Assembly: GCF_028765345.1 (NCBI RefSeq)
Contig: NZ_JARAJZ010000014.1
Location: 51,331-115,330, forward strand
DNA length: 64,000 nucleotides
From: Sporolactobacillus sp. CQH2019
GTDB taxonomy: Bacteria > Bacillota > Bacilli > Bacillales > Sporolactobacillaceae
Reading direction: 5' to 3'
The translations under genes and the position numbers were made by a program. The notes beneath the pieces are model-generated. The model searched no databases. It was not told where the DNA came from and was given only the letters and a program-made list of their open reading frames with translations. Below, piece after piece: positions 18,601 through 26,524 of the stretch. Within the stretch, counting starts at the first letter, position 1, and every line of letters starts with the position of its first letter.

Positions 18601-18906
18601 ATGATGAACAGAAAGTTAACGATTTATTTTATATGCGGCGCCGGTTTGGGCAGCAGTCTCGCCTGCCAGATGGTTGCCGAAGACGTGTTGAACAAAAAAG
18701 GATTGGATGCGAAATTGGAACATGAAGCCATATCGTCCACACCCGGTTTAAGAACAGATATCATTGTTTCGGCCGAGAATTTTAAATCGCAATTTAGTAA
18801 ATATGATCTGGATGATAAGATTCGTTTGGTGTTTTTGCATAATATTGTTGATCCTAAAGAAATAGAAGATAAGTTGCTGCCCGTCATCGAGGAGCTTCAG
18901 AATTAA
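18601..18906 (+). CDS. PTS EIIB, lactose/ascorbate-like fold
   Basis: A 101-residue EIIB protein. The phospho-cysteine is Cys12 in IYFICGAGLGSSLACQM, the P-loop-like motif of the galactitol/ascorbate/lactose IIB fold. It transfers phosphate to the substrate taken in by the adjacent IIC. It is translated from ATG 18601 right after the BglG-type gene (GAGG ribosome site inside that gene's end). Confidence 0.9.
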   Translation: MMNRKLTIYFICGAGLGSSLACQMVAEDVLNKKGLDAKLEHEAISSTPGLRTDIIVSAENFKSQFSKYDLDDKIRLVFLHNIVDPKEIEDKLLPVIEELQN

Positions 18907-18952
18907 TCGGCCGACAAAATATGTATAAATTCATTCAAAGGGGGCAACTCCC

Positions 18953-20242
18953 ATGATCGTTGTTGATTTTATTATTAAAAATATTCTGACTCAGGCAGCT
19001 ATCACTATTGCCTTGATTGCTATGCTCGGTTTGATTTTACAGAAAAAATCAGCCGGATCGATATTGATGGGAACATTCAAGACTTTGCTTGGCTTCGAAG
19101 TATTATCAGCCGGTTCGGCAATTATCGTTGCCAGTTTGACATATTTCGGTACTATTTTTCAACATGGCTTTCATTTACAAGGTATCGTTCCCAGTATCGA
19201 GGCAATTAATGGACAGGCGATGAACAATTTAGGGCTGGGCAATGACATAGCCTTAACGTTCCTCGGCATCTTTATCGTGAACATCATTATCGCCCGATTT
19301 ACCAAATGGAAATATATTTTCTTAACCGGCCAGGCTTTACTCTGGATGTCAACGATGACTGTTGTCGGCGGCAACTTTGCAGGCCTGAAGGGTTTTACCA
19401 ATATAGCTGTAGGCAGTATTATCGGCGGCATCTTTGCTGTAGCTATGCCGGCGGTTGCTCAGCCTATCGTGAGAAAGATTATCGGAAATGATGCCATTGC
19501 ATTAGGACACTTTTGTACAGTCGGTTATATGTTTGAATCAGGTGTTGCATGGCTGTTCGGTGAACGCGGCGAAAAGAAGCATTCTGTCGAAGAAATGAAG
19601 CTTCCGAAGAGCATGGAATTTTTACAGGATACGTATATGTCAGTAGCCGTTGTCATGGTTCCGCTTTATATGATTACTGCCGCTTTTGCCGGCCCTAAAT
19701 GGGGGGCGGCGGGAACTGCCGGAATGAACTACATCATGTATGCATTTTTGCAAGGTATCCAATTCGTCGTCGGCGTCTATGTCCTGTTAGCAGGCGTTCG
19801 TCTCTTGCTTGGTGAAATCGTTCCGGCATTTCGTGGTATTGCCATGAAGCTGGTTCCCAATGCAAAACCTGCTTTGGATTGCCCGGTCCTGTTCCCGTAT
19901 TCACCCAATGCTGTTATCCTTGGCTTTATAACGACAACGATTGGTACGGTTCTGGGCATGTTCCTGATGCCGGCTGTCGGGTTAGCCGTTATTTTGCCGG
20001 GGATGCTGACTAATTTCTTTGCCGGCGGTACGGCAGGAATCTTCGGCAATGCCGTCGGGGGCCGCCGCGGGGCCATCATTGGCGGCATTTTTCACGGATT
20101 ATTTATTACACTACTGCCTGCATTGCTGGTAGGCGTTCTTCTGAACATGGGATTCGTCAATGCAAGCGCGACCGATTCGGATACGATCGTCTCCGCCTTG
20201 TTATATGCATGGATCCTGGCACCGATCCTTAAAGCCATTTAA
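18953..20242 (+). CDS. PTS EIIC, ascorbate (UlaA/SgaT) family
   Basis: A 429-residue membrane protein with about 11 hydrophobic segments. The motifs LGLILQKKSAGSILMGTFKTLLGFEVLSAGS near the N-terminus, NNLGLGNDIALTFLGIFIVNIIIARFTKWKYIFLTG, and FPYSPNAVILGF plus GGTAGIFGNAVGGRRGAIIGG near the C-terminus are those of the UlaA family. Known relatives carry L-ascorbate, but the family is broader and this operon lacks the ascorbate-6-phosphate lactonase and decarboxylase genes. The sugar here is therefore probably different. AAAGGGGG ribosome site before ATG 18953. Confidence 0.88.
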   Translation: MIVVDFIIKNILTQAAITIALIAMLGLILQKKSAGSILMGTFKTLLGFEVLSAGSAIIVASLTYFGTIFQHGFHLQGIVPSIEAINGQAMNNLGLGNDIALTFLGIFIVNIIIARFTKWKYIFLTGQALLWMSTMTVVGGNFAGLKGFTNIAVGSIIGGIFAVAMPAVAQPIVRKIIGNDAIALGHFCTVGYMFESGVAWLFGERGEKKHSVEEMKLPKSMEFLQDTYMSVAVVMVPLYMITAAFAGPKWGAAGTAGMNYIMYAFLQGIQFVVGVYVLLAGVRLLLGEIVPAFRGIAMKLVPNAKPALDCPVLFPYSPNAVILGFITTTIGTVLGMFLMPAVGLAVILPGMLTNFFAGGTAGIFGNAVGGRRGAIIGGIFHGLFITLLPALLVGVLLNMGFVNASATDSDTIVSALLYAWILAPILKAI

Positions 20243-20256
20243 TAGAGGTGATATAA

Positions 20257-20667
20257 ATGTTCAAAGGTTTATTCAAAAAAAGGAACAGCCATGTTCCAAA
20301 AAAAGAAGAAAATCAAACGCCTGAGACAAAGCCGGCCAGAGATCCTGAAGAATTAAAACAAGAATTGCACCACCTTCAACAACAATTGAGACAGGCCGAA
20401 GACGGTGACAAGATCACGATTCTGAATAACCTGGGACAGATATATCAGGAATTAGGCGATGCGGATCAGGCGATCCAATATTTTGAAAAGAGTCTGGCGG
20501 AGAAAGAACAGTTCGGCAGTGCTTATAACGGTTTACTCTTTTTATATGATAGAAAACGCCAGGAAGCTGCAAGGGCAAAGAATGACGATGAAATACAAAA
20601 GTGGGTCAGCAAAATGGATCGTCTTGTAGATATGTCGAAGCGCGTCATGAGATCGAGTTTATCTTAA
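20257..20667 (+). CDS. small TPR-repeat protein in PTS operon
   Basis: A 136-residue soluble protein. A basic N-terminus (MFKGLFKKRNSHVPKK) and an acidic/glutamine-rich helical stretch (about 33-52) precede a tetratricopeptide-like unit: ILNNLGQIYQELGDADQAIQYFEKSLAEKEQFGSAYNGLLFLYDRK. TPR helices bind other proteins. It is set between the permease (14 nt upstream) and the aldolase (43 nt downstream), suggesting a role in assembling or regulating the PTS or its enzyme. No catalytic motif is seen. Confidence 0.8.
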   Translation: MFKGLFKKRNSHVPKKEENQTPETKPARDPEELKQELHHLQQQLRQAEDGDKITILNNLGQIYQELGDADQAIQYFEKSLAEKEQFGSAYNGLLFLYDRKRQEAARAKNDDEIQKWVSKMDRLVDMSKRVMRSSLS

Positions 20668-20710
20668 TCAGTTGATTACGGGATAATAAATCTACGATGG
20701 AGGCAATATT

Positions 20711-21568
20711 ATGTTCAAGAATTTACACGACCTGCTTACAGAAGCAGAAAGACTTAATTATACGGTTGGAGCATTCAATGCTCATAACCTGGAAATGGTG
20801 CCGGCCATGATCTCGGCCGCAAGAGATGCCGGTTCGCCGATCATTATTCAGACAAGCGTCGGTACCGCGCGTTATGTGGGAATGAAGAACTTCGTTGCTG
20901 TCTGCCAATCGATGGCCGAGGATCTGCTTGTCGATGTCGATTTACATTTGGATCATGCAAAGAATTTTGCAGATATCAAAGATGCGATTGATGCCGGGTA
21001 TCGCTCGGTTATGTTTGACGGTTCAGCATTGCCGCTGAAAGAGAATATCATGAAAACCTTACGTGTGATCGAATATGCTCATCCGCGTCATGTGTCTGTC
21101 GAAGCGGAGATCGGTACGATCGGCGGCACGGAAGAAGGGGTCACGGTTAAAGAGGGGGCTTACACCGATCCTAAAGATGCGGTTGCGTTTTGCAGACAGG
21201 CAGACGTTGATGCTTTGGCCGTCGGTATTGGCACTCATCACGGACAATTCAGGTCCAAGACCCAGCTGAACTTTCCATTGATTGAAGCCTTGCACAAAGT
21301 CTTATCGGTTCCCATGGTAGTTCATGGCGGAACCGGTGTGAATGAAAAAGATTATCATCGATTGACAGAAAACGGTATCAGAAAATTTAACGTGGGCACT
21401 GAACTGTTGGTTACCTGGACAAAAACAGCTCAAGAAAAATTCAAAACAACTGAAGTCAATGCTTCCCTGAGGAACAATATCGTGCCTTGCAATGAAGCTG
21501 TCCACGATATAGTATTCCACAAGATTAATTTATTCATGAACAAAAATAATAATGTTTTAATGGCATAA
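20711..21568 (+). CDS. class II (zinc) sugar-phosphate aldolase, FbaA/GatY/KbaY family
   Basis: A 285-residue class II aldolase. VGAFNAHNLEM opens the barrel, HLDHA gives catalytic Asp81 and zinc ligand His82, and VEAEIGTIGG, GIGTHHGQF and MVVHGGTG supply further zinc and phosphate contacts. These enzymes cleave ketose (bis)phosphates to glycerone phosphate plus an aldehyde. In the PTS operon it most likely splits the imported, phosphorylated and isomerised sugar. It is shorter than glycolytic FbaA of the long type and resembles tagatose- or fructose-bisphosphate aldolases. ATG 20711 has GGAGG upstream. Confidence 0.88.
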   Translation: MFKNLHDLLTEAERLNYTVGAFNAHNLEMVPAMISAARDAGSPIIIQTSVGTARYVGMKNFVAVCQSMAEDLLVDVDLHLDHAKNFADIKDAIDAGYRSVMFDGSALPLKENIMKTLRVIEYAHPRHVSVEAEIGTIGGTEEGVTVKEGAYTDPKDAVAFCRQADVDALAVGIGTHHGQFRSKTQLNFPLIEALHKVLSVPMVVHGGTGVNEKDYHRLTENGIRKFNVGTELLVTWTKTAQEKFKTTEVNASLRNNIVPCNEAVHDIVFHKINLFMNKNNNVLMA

Positions 21569-21593
21569 TGTACGCTGAATCTATAGGCTGACT

Positions 21594-21636
21594 AAAATAA
21601 GGATCCATATTGAGTGTATGATCCTTATTTTATTTT
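21594..21636 (+). terminator. terminator between aldolase and kinase genes
   Basis: A perfect 12-bp stem (AAAATAAGGATC / GATCCTTATTTT, 21594-21605 and 21620-21631) with a 14-nt loop and T-rich tail. The stem is A/T-rich at its base, so it may act in both directions or only partly stop transcription into the kinase gene. Confidence 0.65.
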
Positions 21637-21651
21637 GGGGAGGCAAGGATT

Positions 21652-22263
21652 ATGGCAGCAAAAAAAGTATTGCTTTTGATTGCAGGACCGCCGGGAACGG
21701 GTAAAACATACCTCGGAGACATGATAGAAAAAGAGATCGGCCATTTTGCCAATGTTAATATGGATAAGATTAAAGAGGCTAATTATGATCAGTACGGCTT
21801 TGATAATTTAGATGAAAAGAAAAAGGTTGACCGTCAATCGCTGCAGGATTACTTTGAAGCAATTGACGAAGCGATGAAAACAGAGCGCCATATTTTGACG
21901 GATTATCCATTCAGTGACAAACAAAAACCCGCACTGGAAAACTTAGCAAAACAATATGATTATGTCCCGATTACGATCCGCCTTTATGCAGATACTGATG
22001 TACTGTATGAGAGACAGCGAAAGAGAGATCTCGATCCGACCCGTCATCTTGGCCATATAATGAATCATTATCACTATGGCGATGTTTTAGATGATCATTC
22101 GAAAGCGGACGGTTTGCCCACAAAAAAATTGTTCAGCGACAGAATAAAAGTACGCGGTTACAATACATTCAGGCTAGGCAGGTTATTGACTGAAGACGTC
22201 AATGATTTTTCTAAGGTTGATTACACAGACTTGCTGAAGAAATTAAAACAATGGATTGAATAG
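21652..22263 (+). CDS. P-loop kinase-like ATPase (AAA_33/zeta-like)
   Basis: A 203-residue nucleotide-binding protein. Walker A is LLIAGPPGTGKTYL near the N-terminus. VNMDKIKEANYDQYGF and LTDYPFSDKQKP follow, then an arginine-rich lid region (YERQRKRDLDPTRHLGH). The fold suggests a small-molecule kinase that phosphorylates a sugar or nucleoside-type substrate. It sits downstream of the aldolase after a terminator and upstream of deoC, so it may supply a phosphorylated substrate to either. No toxin-antitoxin partner is visible, which argues against a zeta toxin. Substrate unknown. Confidence 0.7.
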   Translation: MAAKKVLLLIAGPPGTGKTYLGDMIEKEIGHFANVNMDKIKEANYDQYGFDNLDEKKKVDRQSLQDYFEAIDEAMKTERHILTDYPFSDKQKPALENLAKQYDYVPITIRLYADTDVLYERQRKRDLDPTRHLGHIMNHYHYGDVLDDHSKADGLPTKKLFSDRIKVRGYNTFRLGRLLTEDVNDFSKVDYTDLLKKLKQWIE

Positions 22264-22616
22264 GTTTTGGGTTTTCCGATCCGGCTCCGAATAATCGCTG
22301 CTTTTCCGTTGCCTGATTTAAGGCAGGTGAGCGACAGCCTGAGTCCGCCGTCACGATTCCAGAGGGCCGTGCAGCTGCTCCATTAGAATGCAGAGCTATG
22401 GACCGGCCATCCGGGAATCATTAGGGACAGGGACTGCGAACGAGAACGAGATCTATCAATGAAATAAGTTCAAAGCTTCAGAACGCCGACGGATCGGATC
22501 AATGAGACATAAAGAGCAGGTTCACCATTTTCACTTTTCCGGTCTGCCGTTCGATTAATTCCGGATGTATAATTAAGTCAATTGATAGATATCTTTATCT
22601 AAAGGAGCGCTGTTAA
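22264..22616. other. intergenic region before deoC
   Basis: No ORF supported. TATAAT at 22568-22573 is a possible -10 element for deoC, but no good -35 accompanies it. Confidence 0.4.
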
Positions 22617-23339
22617 ATGACCGAATATACCCTTGATGAGCTGTGCAGGCTCATCGATCACACCAATTTGAAGCCCGATGCAACGAAAGAGGATATCGAG
22701 AAATTGTGCAGGGAGGCAAAAACGTTTCACTTCAGAATGGTGGCAGTTAATCAAGTGCAATCCGGTTTTTGTTCCCAACTGCTTAAAGATACGGACGTCC
22801 ACGTCGGAGCAGCCGTCAGTTTTCCGCTGGGCCAGACCTCGATCAAGGCGAAAGCAGCAGAAGCTAGAGATGCACTTGACAATGGCGCAGATGAAATCGA
22901 CTATGTGATAAACATTGCGGAAGTGAAAAATCAGAATGATGCCTATATAAAGGAAGAAATGTCTCAAATTGTTTCGGTTTGCCATCAGTACGGAGCCGTC
23001 TCCAAAGCTATATTTGAAAACGCTTATCTGACCAAAAGCGAGATTGTTAAGGTAGCAAACATTGCTAAAGAGGTACGTCCGGATTTTATAAAGACTTCGA
23101 CCGGATTCGGCCCGGGCGGTGCAACCTGTGAAGACGTGCGTCTTATGAAACAGACAGTGGGGACGGCTGTGAAAGTGAAAGCAGCCGGCGGCATACGCGA
23201 TGCGGAAACATTTATTAAAATGATTGAAAGCGGAGCAGAGAGAATCGGCTGCAGTTCAGGCATAAAAATCGTGACCGGGCTTAAGAAAATAATGGAAGAA
23301 ACGGGTAAAGCATTCATCGGCATTGACCCGAATATTTAA
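22617..23339 (+). CDS. deoC: deoxyribose-phosphate aldolase
   Basis: A 240-residue class I aldolase of the DeoC family: [33 protein letters not shown], the Schiff-base lysine in [14 protein letters not shown] and the second lysine in [10 protein letters not shown]. It cleaves 2-deoxyribose 5-phosphate to glyceraldehyde 3-phosphate and acetaldehyde. The usual partners deoB, pdp or cdd are not in the window. A clear AAGGAG site lies 9 nt before ATG 22617. It may stand alone or act on a related deoxy-sugar phosphate from the neighbouring PTS modules. Confidence 0.93.
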   Translation: MTEYTLDELCRLIDHTNLKPDATKEDIEKLCREAKTFHFRMVAVNQVQSGFCSQLLKDTDVHVGAAVSFPLGQTSIKAKAAEARDALDNGADEIDYVINIAEVKNQNDAYIKEEMSQIVSVCHQYGAVSKAIFENAYLTKSEIVKVANIAKEVRPDFIKTSTGFGPGGATCEDVRLMKQTVGTAVKVKAAGGIRDAETFIKMIESGAERIGCSSGIKIVTGLKKIMEETGKAFIGIDPNI

Positions 23340-23629
23340 ACGCGCGTCAGACAGCGGCCAACTGCAAGTGTCCGCAGCCGGTCTTTCAGGATGTGTTTTG
23401 GTTGGTCGGCATTTGTTGAAATTTCATGTTTTCATCATCTCATCTTCATTTTTAACATGGGATATCCAATCTTTTAGTAAGTGATGACTATGCCCGCGTA
23501 ACAGCTATGAAAAAGACCGGATCATCATTAAATTAAGAGCGGTTAAATAGCGAACATCCGGGTCACGCAAAAATTCTGCAGCGGCATCCGGCCTGTAAAT
23601 GACTACGGGCAGAATACAGTCAAACAGAC

Positions 23630-25012
23630 TTATGCCTGCTTGTGTTGTTGAGTGCCTTGCTTTTTTGCCTTCCTTATAAGATAGGCCGCCACAAGCAGCA
23701 CGAACCAGACCGGTGTAACGAACAAAGCAATGCGCGTATCTGCGGCGAGTGCCAGCAGGACAATAACGAAAACAAAAAAGGCAAGAATAATCCAATTTAT
23801 ATAAGGTGAAAAAGGCATTTTAAAGGTATTTTTTCTGGCTTCCTCGGGTTTTAATTTTCGAAATCTTAAATGTGCGATTAAGATAATACCCCATACCCAG
23901 ATAAAGCAAATAGTTGCTATGCTGGTTACAAGGGTAAAAACGGTCGTTGCATTGGGAATGATATAATTAAGCAGCACACCGATTAAGAGCATAATGACTG
24001 ATGCAATTAATGCGGGAGCAGGGACGTTCCTGCTGTTCAGGACTTTTAATTTGCCTGGTGCTTCACCGCGTTCGCCAAGCGAATACAGCATTCTGCTTGT
24101 ACTGAAAATGCCGCTGTTACATGAAGAAGCGGCGGACGTCAGGACGACAAAGTTAACAATACCGGCTGCACTGGGTATTCCGACCATTGTAAAAACCTGG
24201 ACAAACGGACTGCTTGAAGGACTGACGTCATTCCAGGAATAAATCGACATGATCATTAAAAGGGCGCCGATATAGAAAATCAAAATTCGAATCGGTATGT
24301 TGTTAATGGCTTTAGGAAGCGTTTTGTCCGGGCGATCCGTTTCCCCGGCCGTAATGCCGACAAGCTCTATGCCGACAAAAGCAAATACGGCCATTTGGAA
24401 TGAAAGGACAAATCCGGTAAACCCGTTAGGGAAAAATCCGCCGTTGGCCCATAAATTTGAAAAGGCAGCGTGCGTCTCATGATTGTGAAATCCTGCCAGT
24501 ACAAGAACCAATCCTATTGCAATCAAGGCTAAGATTGCAATAATTTTTATTAAAGCAAACCAAAATTCAATTTCACCAAAAGCTCTGACAGTCGACATAT
24601 TCAGAATAAATAAGGCAAGAACGCAGATAAGCGCCGGGATCCATTGCGGGACAGCCGGAAACCAAAATTGGATGTAAATGCCGACGGCCGTTATTTCCGC
24701 GATAGCCGTCGCGATCCAGCAGAACCAATAGGTCCAGCCGGTAATGAAACCGGCCCACGGTCCTATGAATTCCTCGGCAAATGCGGCGAACGAACCGGTT
24801 GTAGGCCGATAGATGAGCAATTCTCCCAAGGCCCGCATGACGAAGAAAAGAGCGATACCAATGATTAAGTAAACGAGTAAGATGGAGGGACCGGCTAAGT
24901 GAATGGATTTTCCGGCGCCCAGGAAAAGTCCAGTCCCAATGGCTCCGCCGATAGCCATTAATTGAATGTGCCGGTTCTTCAAACCACGATTTAATTTTTT
25001 ATTCTCTGACAT
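23630..25012 (-). CDS. amino-acid permease, AAT family (CycA/AapA-like)
   Basis: A 460-residue transporter with 12 hydrophobic segments. It starts with LNRGLKNRHIQLMAIGGAIGTGLFLGAGKSI, the substrate-binding GAIGTGLF motif of APC-superfamily amino-acid permeases. It continues with GELLIYRPTTGSFAAFAEEFIGPWAGFITGWTYWF and FVGIELVGITAGE. The sequence is closest in feel to the D-serine/D-alanine/glycine transporter group of the AAT family, but histidine, proline or phenylalanine permeases are alternatives. Stands alone; AGAGGA upstream of ATG 25012. Confidence 0.9.
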   Translation of the reverse strand: MSENKKLNRGLKNRHIQLMAIGGAIGTGLFLGAGKSIHLAGPSILLVYLIIGIALFFVMRALGELLIYRPTTGSFAAFAEEFIGPWAGFITGWTYWFCWIATAIAEITAVGIYIQFWFPAVPQWIPALICVLALFILNMSTVRAFGEIEFWFALIKIIAILALIAIGLVLVLAGFHNHETHAAFSNLWANGGFFPNGFTGFVLSFQMAVFAFVGIELVGITAGETDRPDKTLPKAINNIPIRILIFYIGALLMIMSIYSWNDVSPSSSPFVQVFTMVGIPSAAGIVNFVVLTSAASSCNSGIFSTSRMLYSLGERGEAPGKLKVLNSRNVPAPALIASVIMLLIGVLLNYIIPNATTVFTLVTSIATICFIWVWGIILIAHLRFRKLKPEEARKNTFKMPFSPYINWIILAFFVFVIVLLALAADTRIALFVTPVWFVLLVAAYLIRKAKKQGTQQHKQA

Positions 25013-25449
25013 AATTCCTCTTCTTTCCTGAATGAAACTTCAAAAAAAACAGTTTGAACTTCATATTCTGCTGAACCTCGGCTTCATGAAACAGCGCTGA
25101 ATCCCAGATGGCGGGCATAACCGGGCATGCTGAGAGAGACATAAAGGGGGTTTGTGTTCTCCTGTGAGGGTTCGTGGCGGGAACGGCGAGGTTCGATTCC
25201 CAGCTGTTATATACCATAATTATCTATTATAGAACAACAGGGAACCTTTGAGCAAAAAAATTTCTTGTCATTGGAATTTGTAGACGGGGAACGGCTGCAG
25301 AATGAGCAAGCAGTTTCGGACATTAATAGGAGTGCCTCTTTAGCTTATTGTCCTGCTGTGCCGTCAATGGATGTTCGACTCTTCCTGAAACCATCTATCT
25401 TTTGAAAGACGGAGAGCGTTTCCGTGACTAACAAACTTCTGCAGCAGTC

Positions 25450-25602
25450 GATAAAATCCTGTCGCGGTTGATAAACCGGGTGTAATAGCTGAAGACCGAT
25501 TAAGCACCGTCGACGACCGATAAACTCTCTGTGACGGTTGATAAACCGGGTGTAACGACCGATAAACTCTCTGTGACGGTCGATAAGGAACTGAAATCCA
25601 CT
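25450..25602. repeat. 21-bp-periodic repeat, GATAA family
   Basis: The word GATAA or its variant GATTA recurs at 25498, 25519, 25540, 25561 and 25582, exactly 21 bp apart. Alternating subunits make a 42-bp double unit. A looser version begins at 25450. No CRISPR-like spacers. Confidence 0.8.
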
Positions 25603-25628
25603 CTATGCAGCCGGGCCGCCGGCCAGTA

Positions 25629-26040
25629 TCGCCCTGAAAAAAGAATGAATCGCCCTAAAGCAGTAGACAATCGCCCTGAAATGGTCGCGATTCGCCCTGT
25701 TTTGGTCAAGTATTGCCCCGCCAAGAGCTTATCGCCCTGAAAAAAGAATGAATCGCCCTAAAACAGTGGACAATCGCCCTAAAATGGTCGCGATTCGCCC
25801 TATTTTTGCCAAGTATCGCCCCGTCAAGAGCTTATCGCCCTGAAAAAAGAATGAATCGCCCTAAAACAGTGGACAATCGCCCTGAAATGGTCGCGATTCG
25901 CCCTATTTTTGCCAAGTATCGCCCCGTCAAGAGCTTATCGCCCTGAAAAAAGGATGAATCGCCCTAAAGCAGCGGACAATCGCCCTAAAATGGTCGCGAT
26001 TCGCCCTATTTTTGCCAAGTATCGCCCCTTCAATAGCGCT
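25629..26040. repeat. four tandem 103-bp units built of 21-bp subunits
   Basis: Units begin at 25629, 25732, 25835 and 25938 (103-bp period). Each holds five copies of TCGCCCT/TTGCCCC at offsets 0, 21, 42, 63 and 84 (four 21-bp subunits plus one of 19). Later units are nearly identical, which points to recent amplification of a whole unit after the older 21-bp repetition. Confidence 0.9.
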
Positions 26041-26182
26041 TTCACATCGCGGTCCGACAGGATACCCATTTAAAAATATTTTGCAGCAGTATGCGACATT
26101 TCTGAATCTCTTTTCAGGCCGCATGATTGTTTGTCAAAATGGATAATGATATAAAAGTCTATAGGATTAATGCACTTAATCA

Positions 26183-26211
26183 TTGACATCGGAGGCTTAA
26201 CAATTTATTAT
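26183..26211 (+). promoter_or_regulatory. sigma-A promoter of riboswitch-peptide transporter operon
   Basis: TTGACA (26183-26188), 17-nt spacer, TATTAT (26206-26211). Transcription would start about 20 nt before the riboswitch. Confidence 0.7.
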
Positions 26212-26240
26212 TAATCACATCAACTTAATATGCTATATTT

Positions 26241-26346
26241 CTTATCCAGAGTGGCGGAGGGACTGGCCCGAGGAAGCCCGACAACCAGCACATTGGCGTG
26301 TATGGTGTTAATTCCAGGAGAACGATTGTTGTTCTGAAGATAAGAG
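26241..26346 (+). promoter_or_regulatory. SAM-I (S-box) riboswitch aptamer
   Basis: The stretch has the S-box layout. P1 pairs CTTATC (26241-26246) with GATAAG (26339-26344). Between them lie AGAGTGGCGGAGGGACTGGCCC, GAAGCCCGACAACC and GGTGTTAATTCC in the conserved order of the class. The 3' strand AAGATAA (26337-26343) can instead pair with TTATCTT (26366-26372), forming an antiterminator. When SAM is bound, P1 holds and the terminator at 26356-26390 forms. It therefore turns the downstream transporter off when methionine/SAM is plentiful. Confidence 0.92.
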
Positions 26347-26355
26347 GGACGGATG

Positions 26356-26390
26356 ACAAGCCTTTTTATCTTATTTGGCTTGTTTTTTTG
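26356..26390 (+). terminator. riboswitch-controlled intrinsic terminator
   Basis: ACAAGCC (26356-26362) pairs with GGCTTGT (26377-26383), followed by a T-run. Its loop contains the TTATCTT used by the competing antiterminator. Confidence 0.85.
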
Positions 26391-26524
26391 TTTTCGGAGT
26401 GCGGGAGGGGGGCTCGTCCTGAGAAAAAATAATAAATGGATGGATCATCATTGTTTGAGCAGGTTTATTTAAAAGAGAAAAAAGGCTGTATGATTTTATT
26501 ATTTTTCTACGAGGGGGAAGAGAA

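Noticed and set aside
21652-22263. Zeta-toxin of a toxin-antitoxin pair
   Set aside because: No small antitoxin gene is adjacent, and the operon context is sugar metabolism; a small-molecule kinase fits better.
25170-25205. tRNA-like T-loop GGTTCGATTCCC
   Set aside because: The flanking bases do not form a T-stem, and no acceptor or anticodon arm can be drawn.
25500-25740. ORFs on both strands across the 21-bp repeats
   Set aside because: Any repeat with a period divisible by three stays open in several frames. There is no ribosome site, and the peptides are just 7-residue echoes of the DNA repeat.
25629-26040. Repeats resembling a CRISPR array
   Set aside because: The units are contiguous 103-bp tandem copies with internal 21-bp subunits and no unique spacers. 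No cas genes are in the window.
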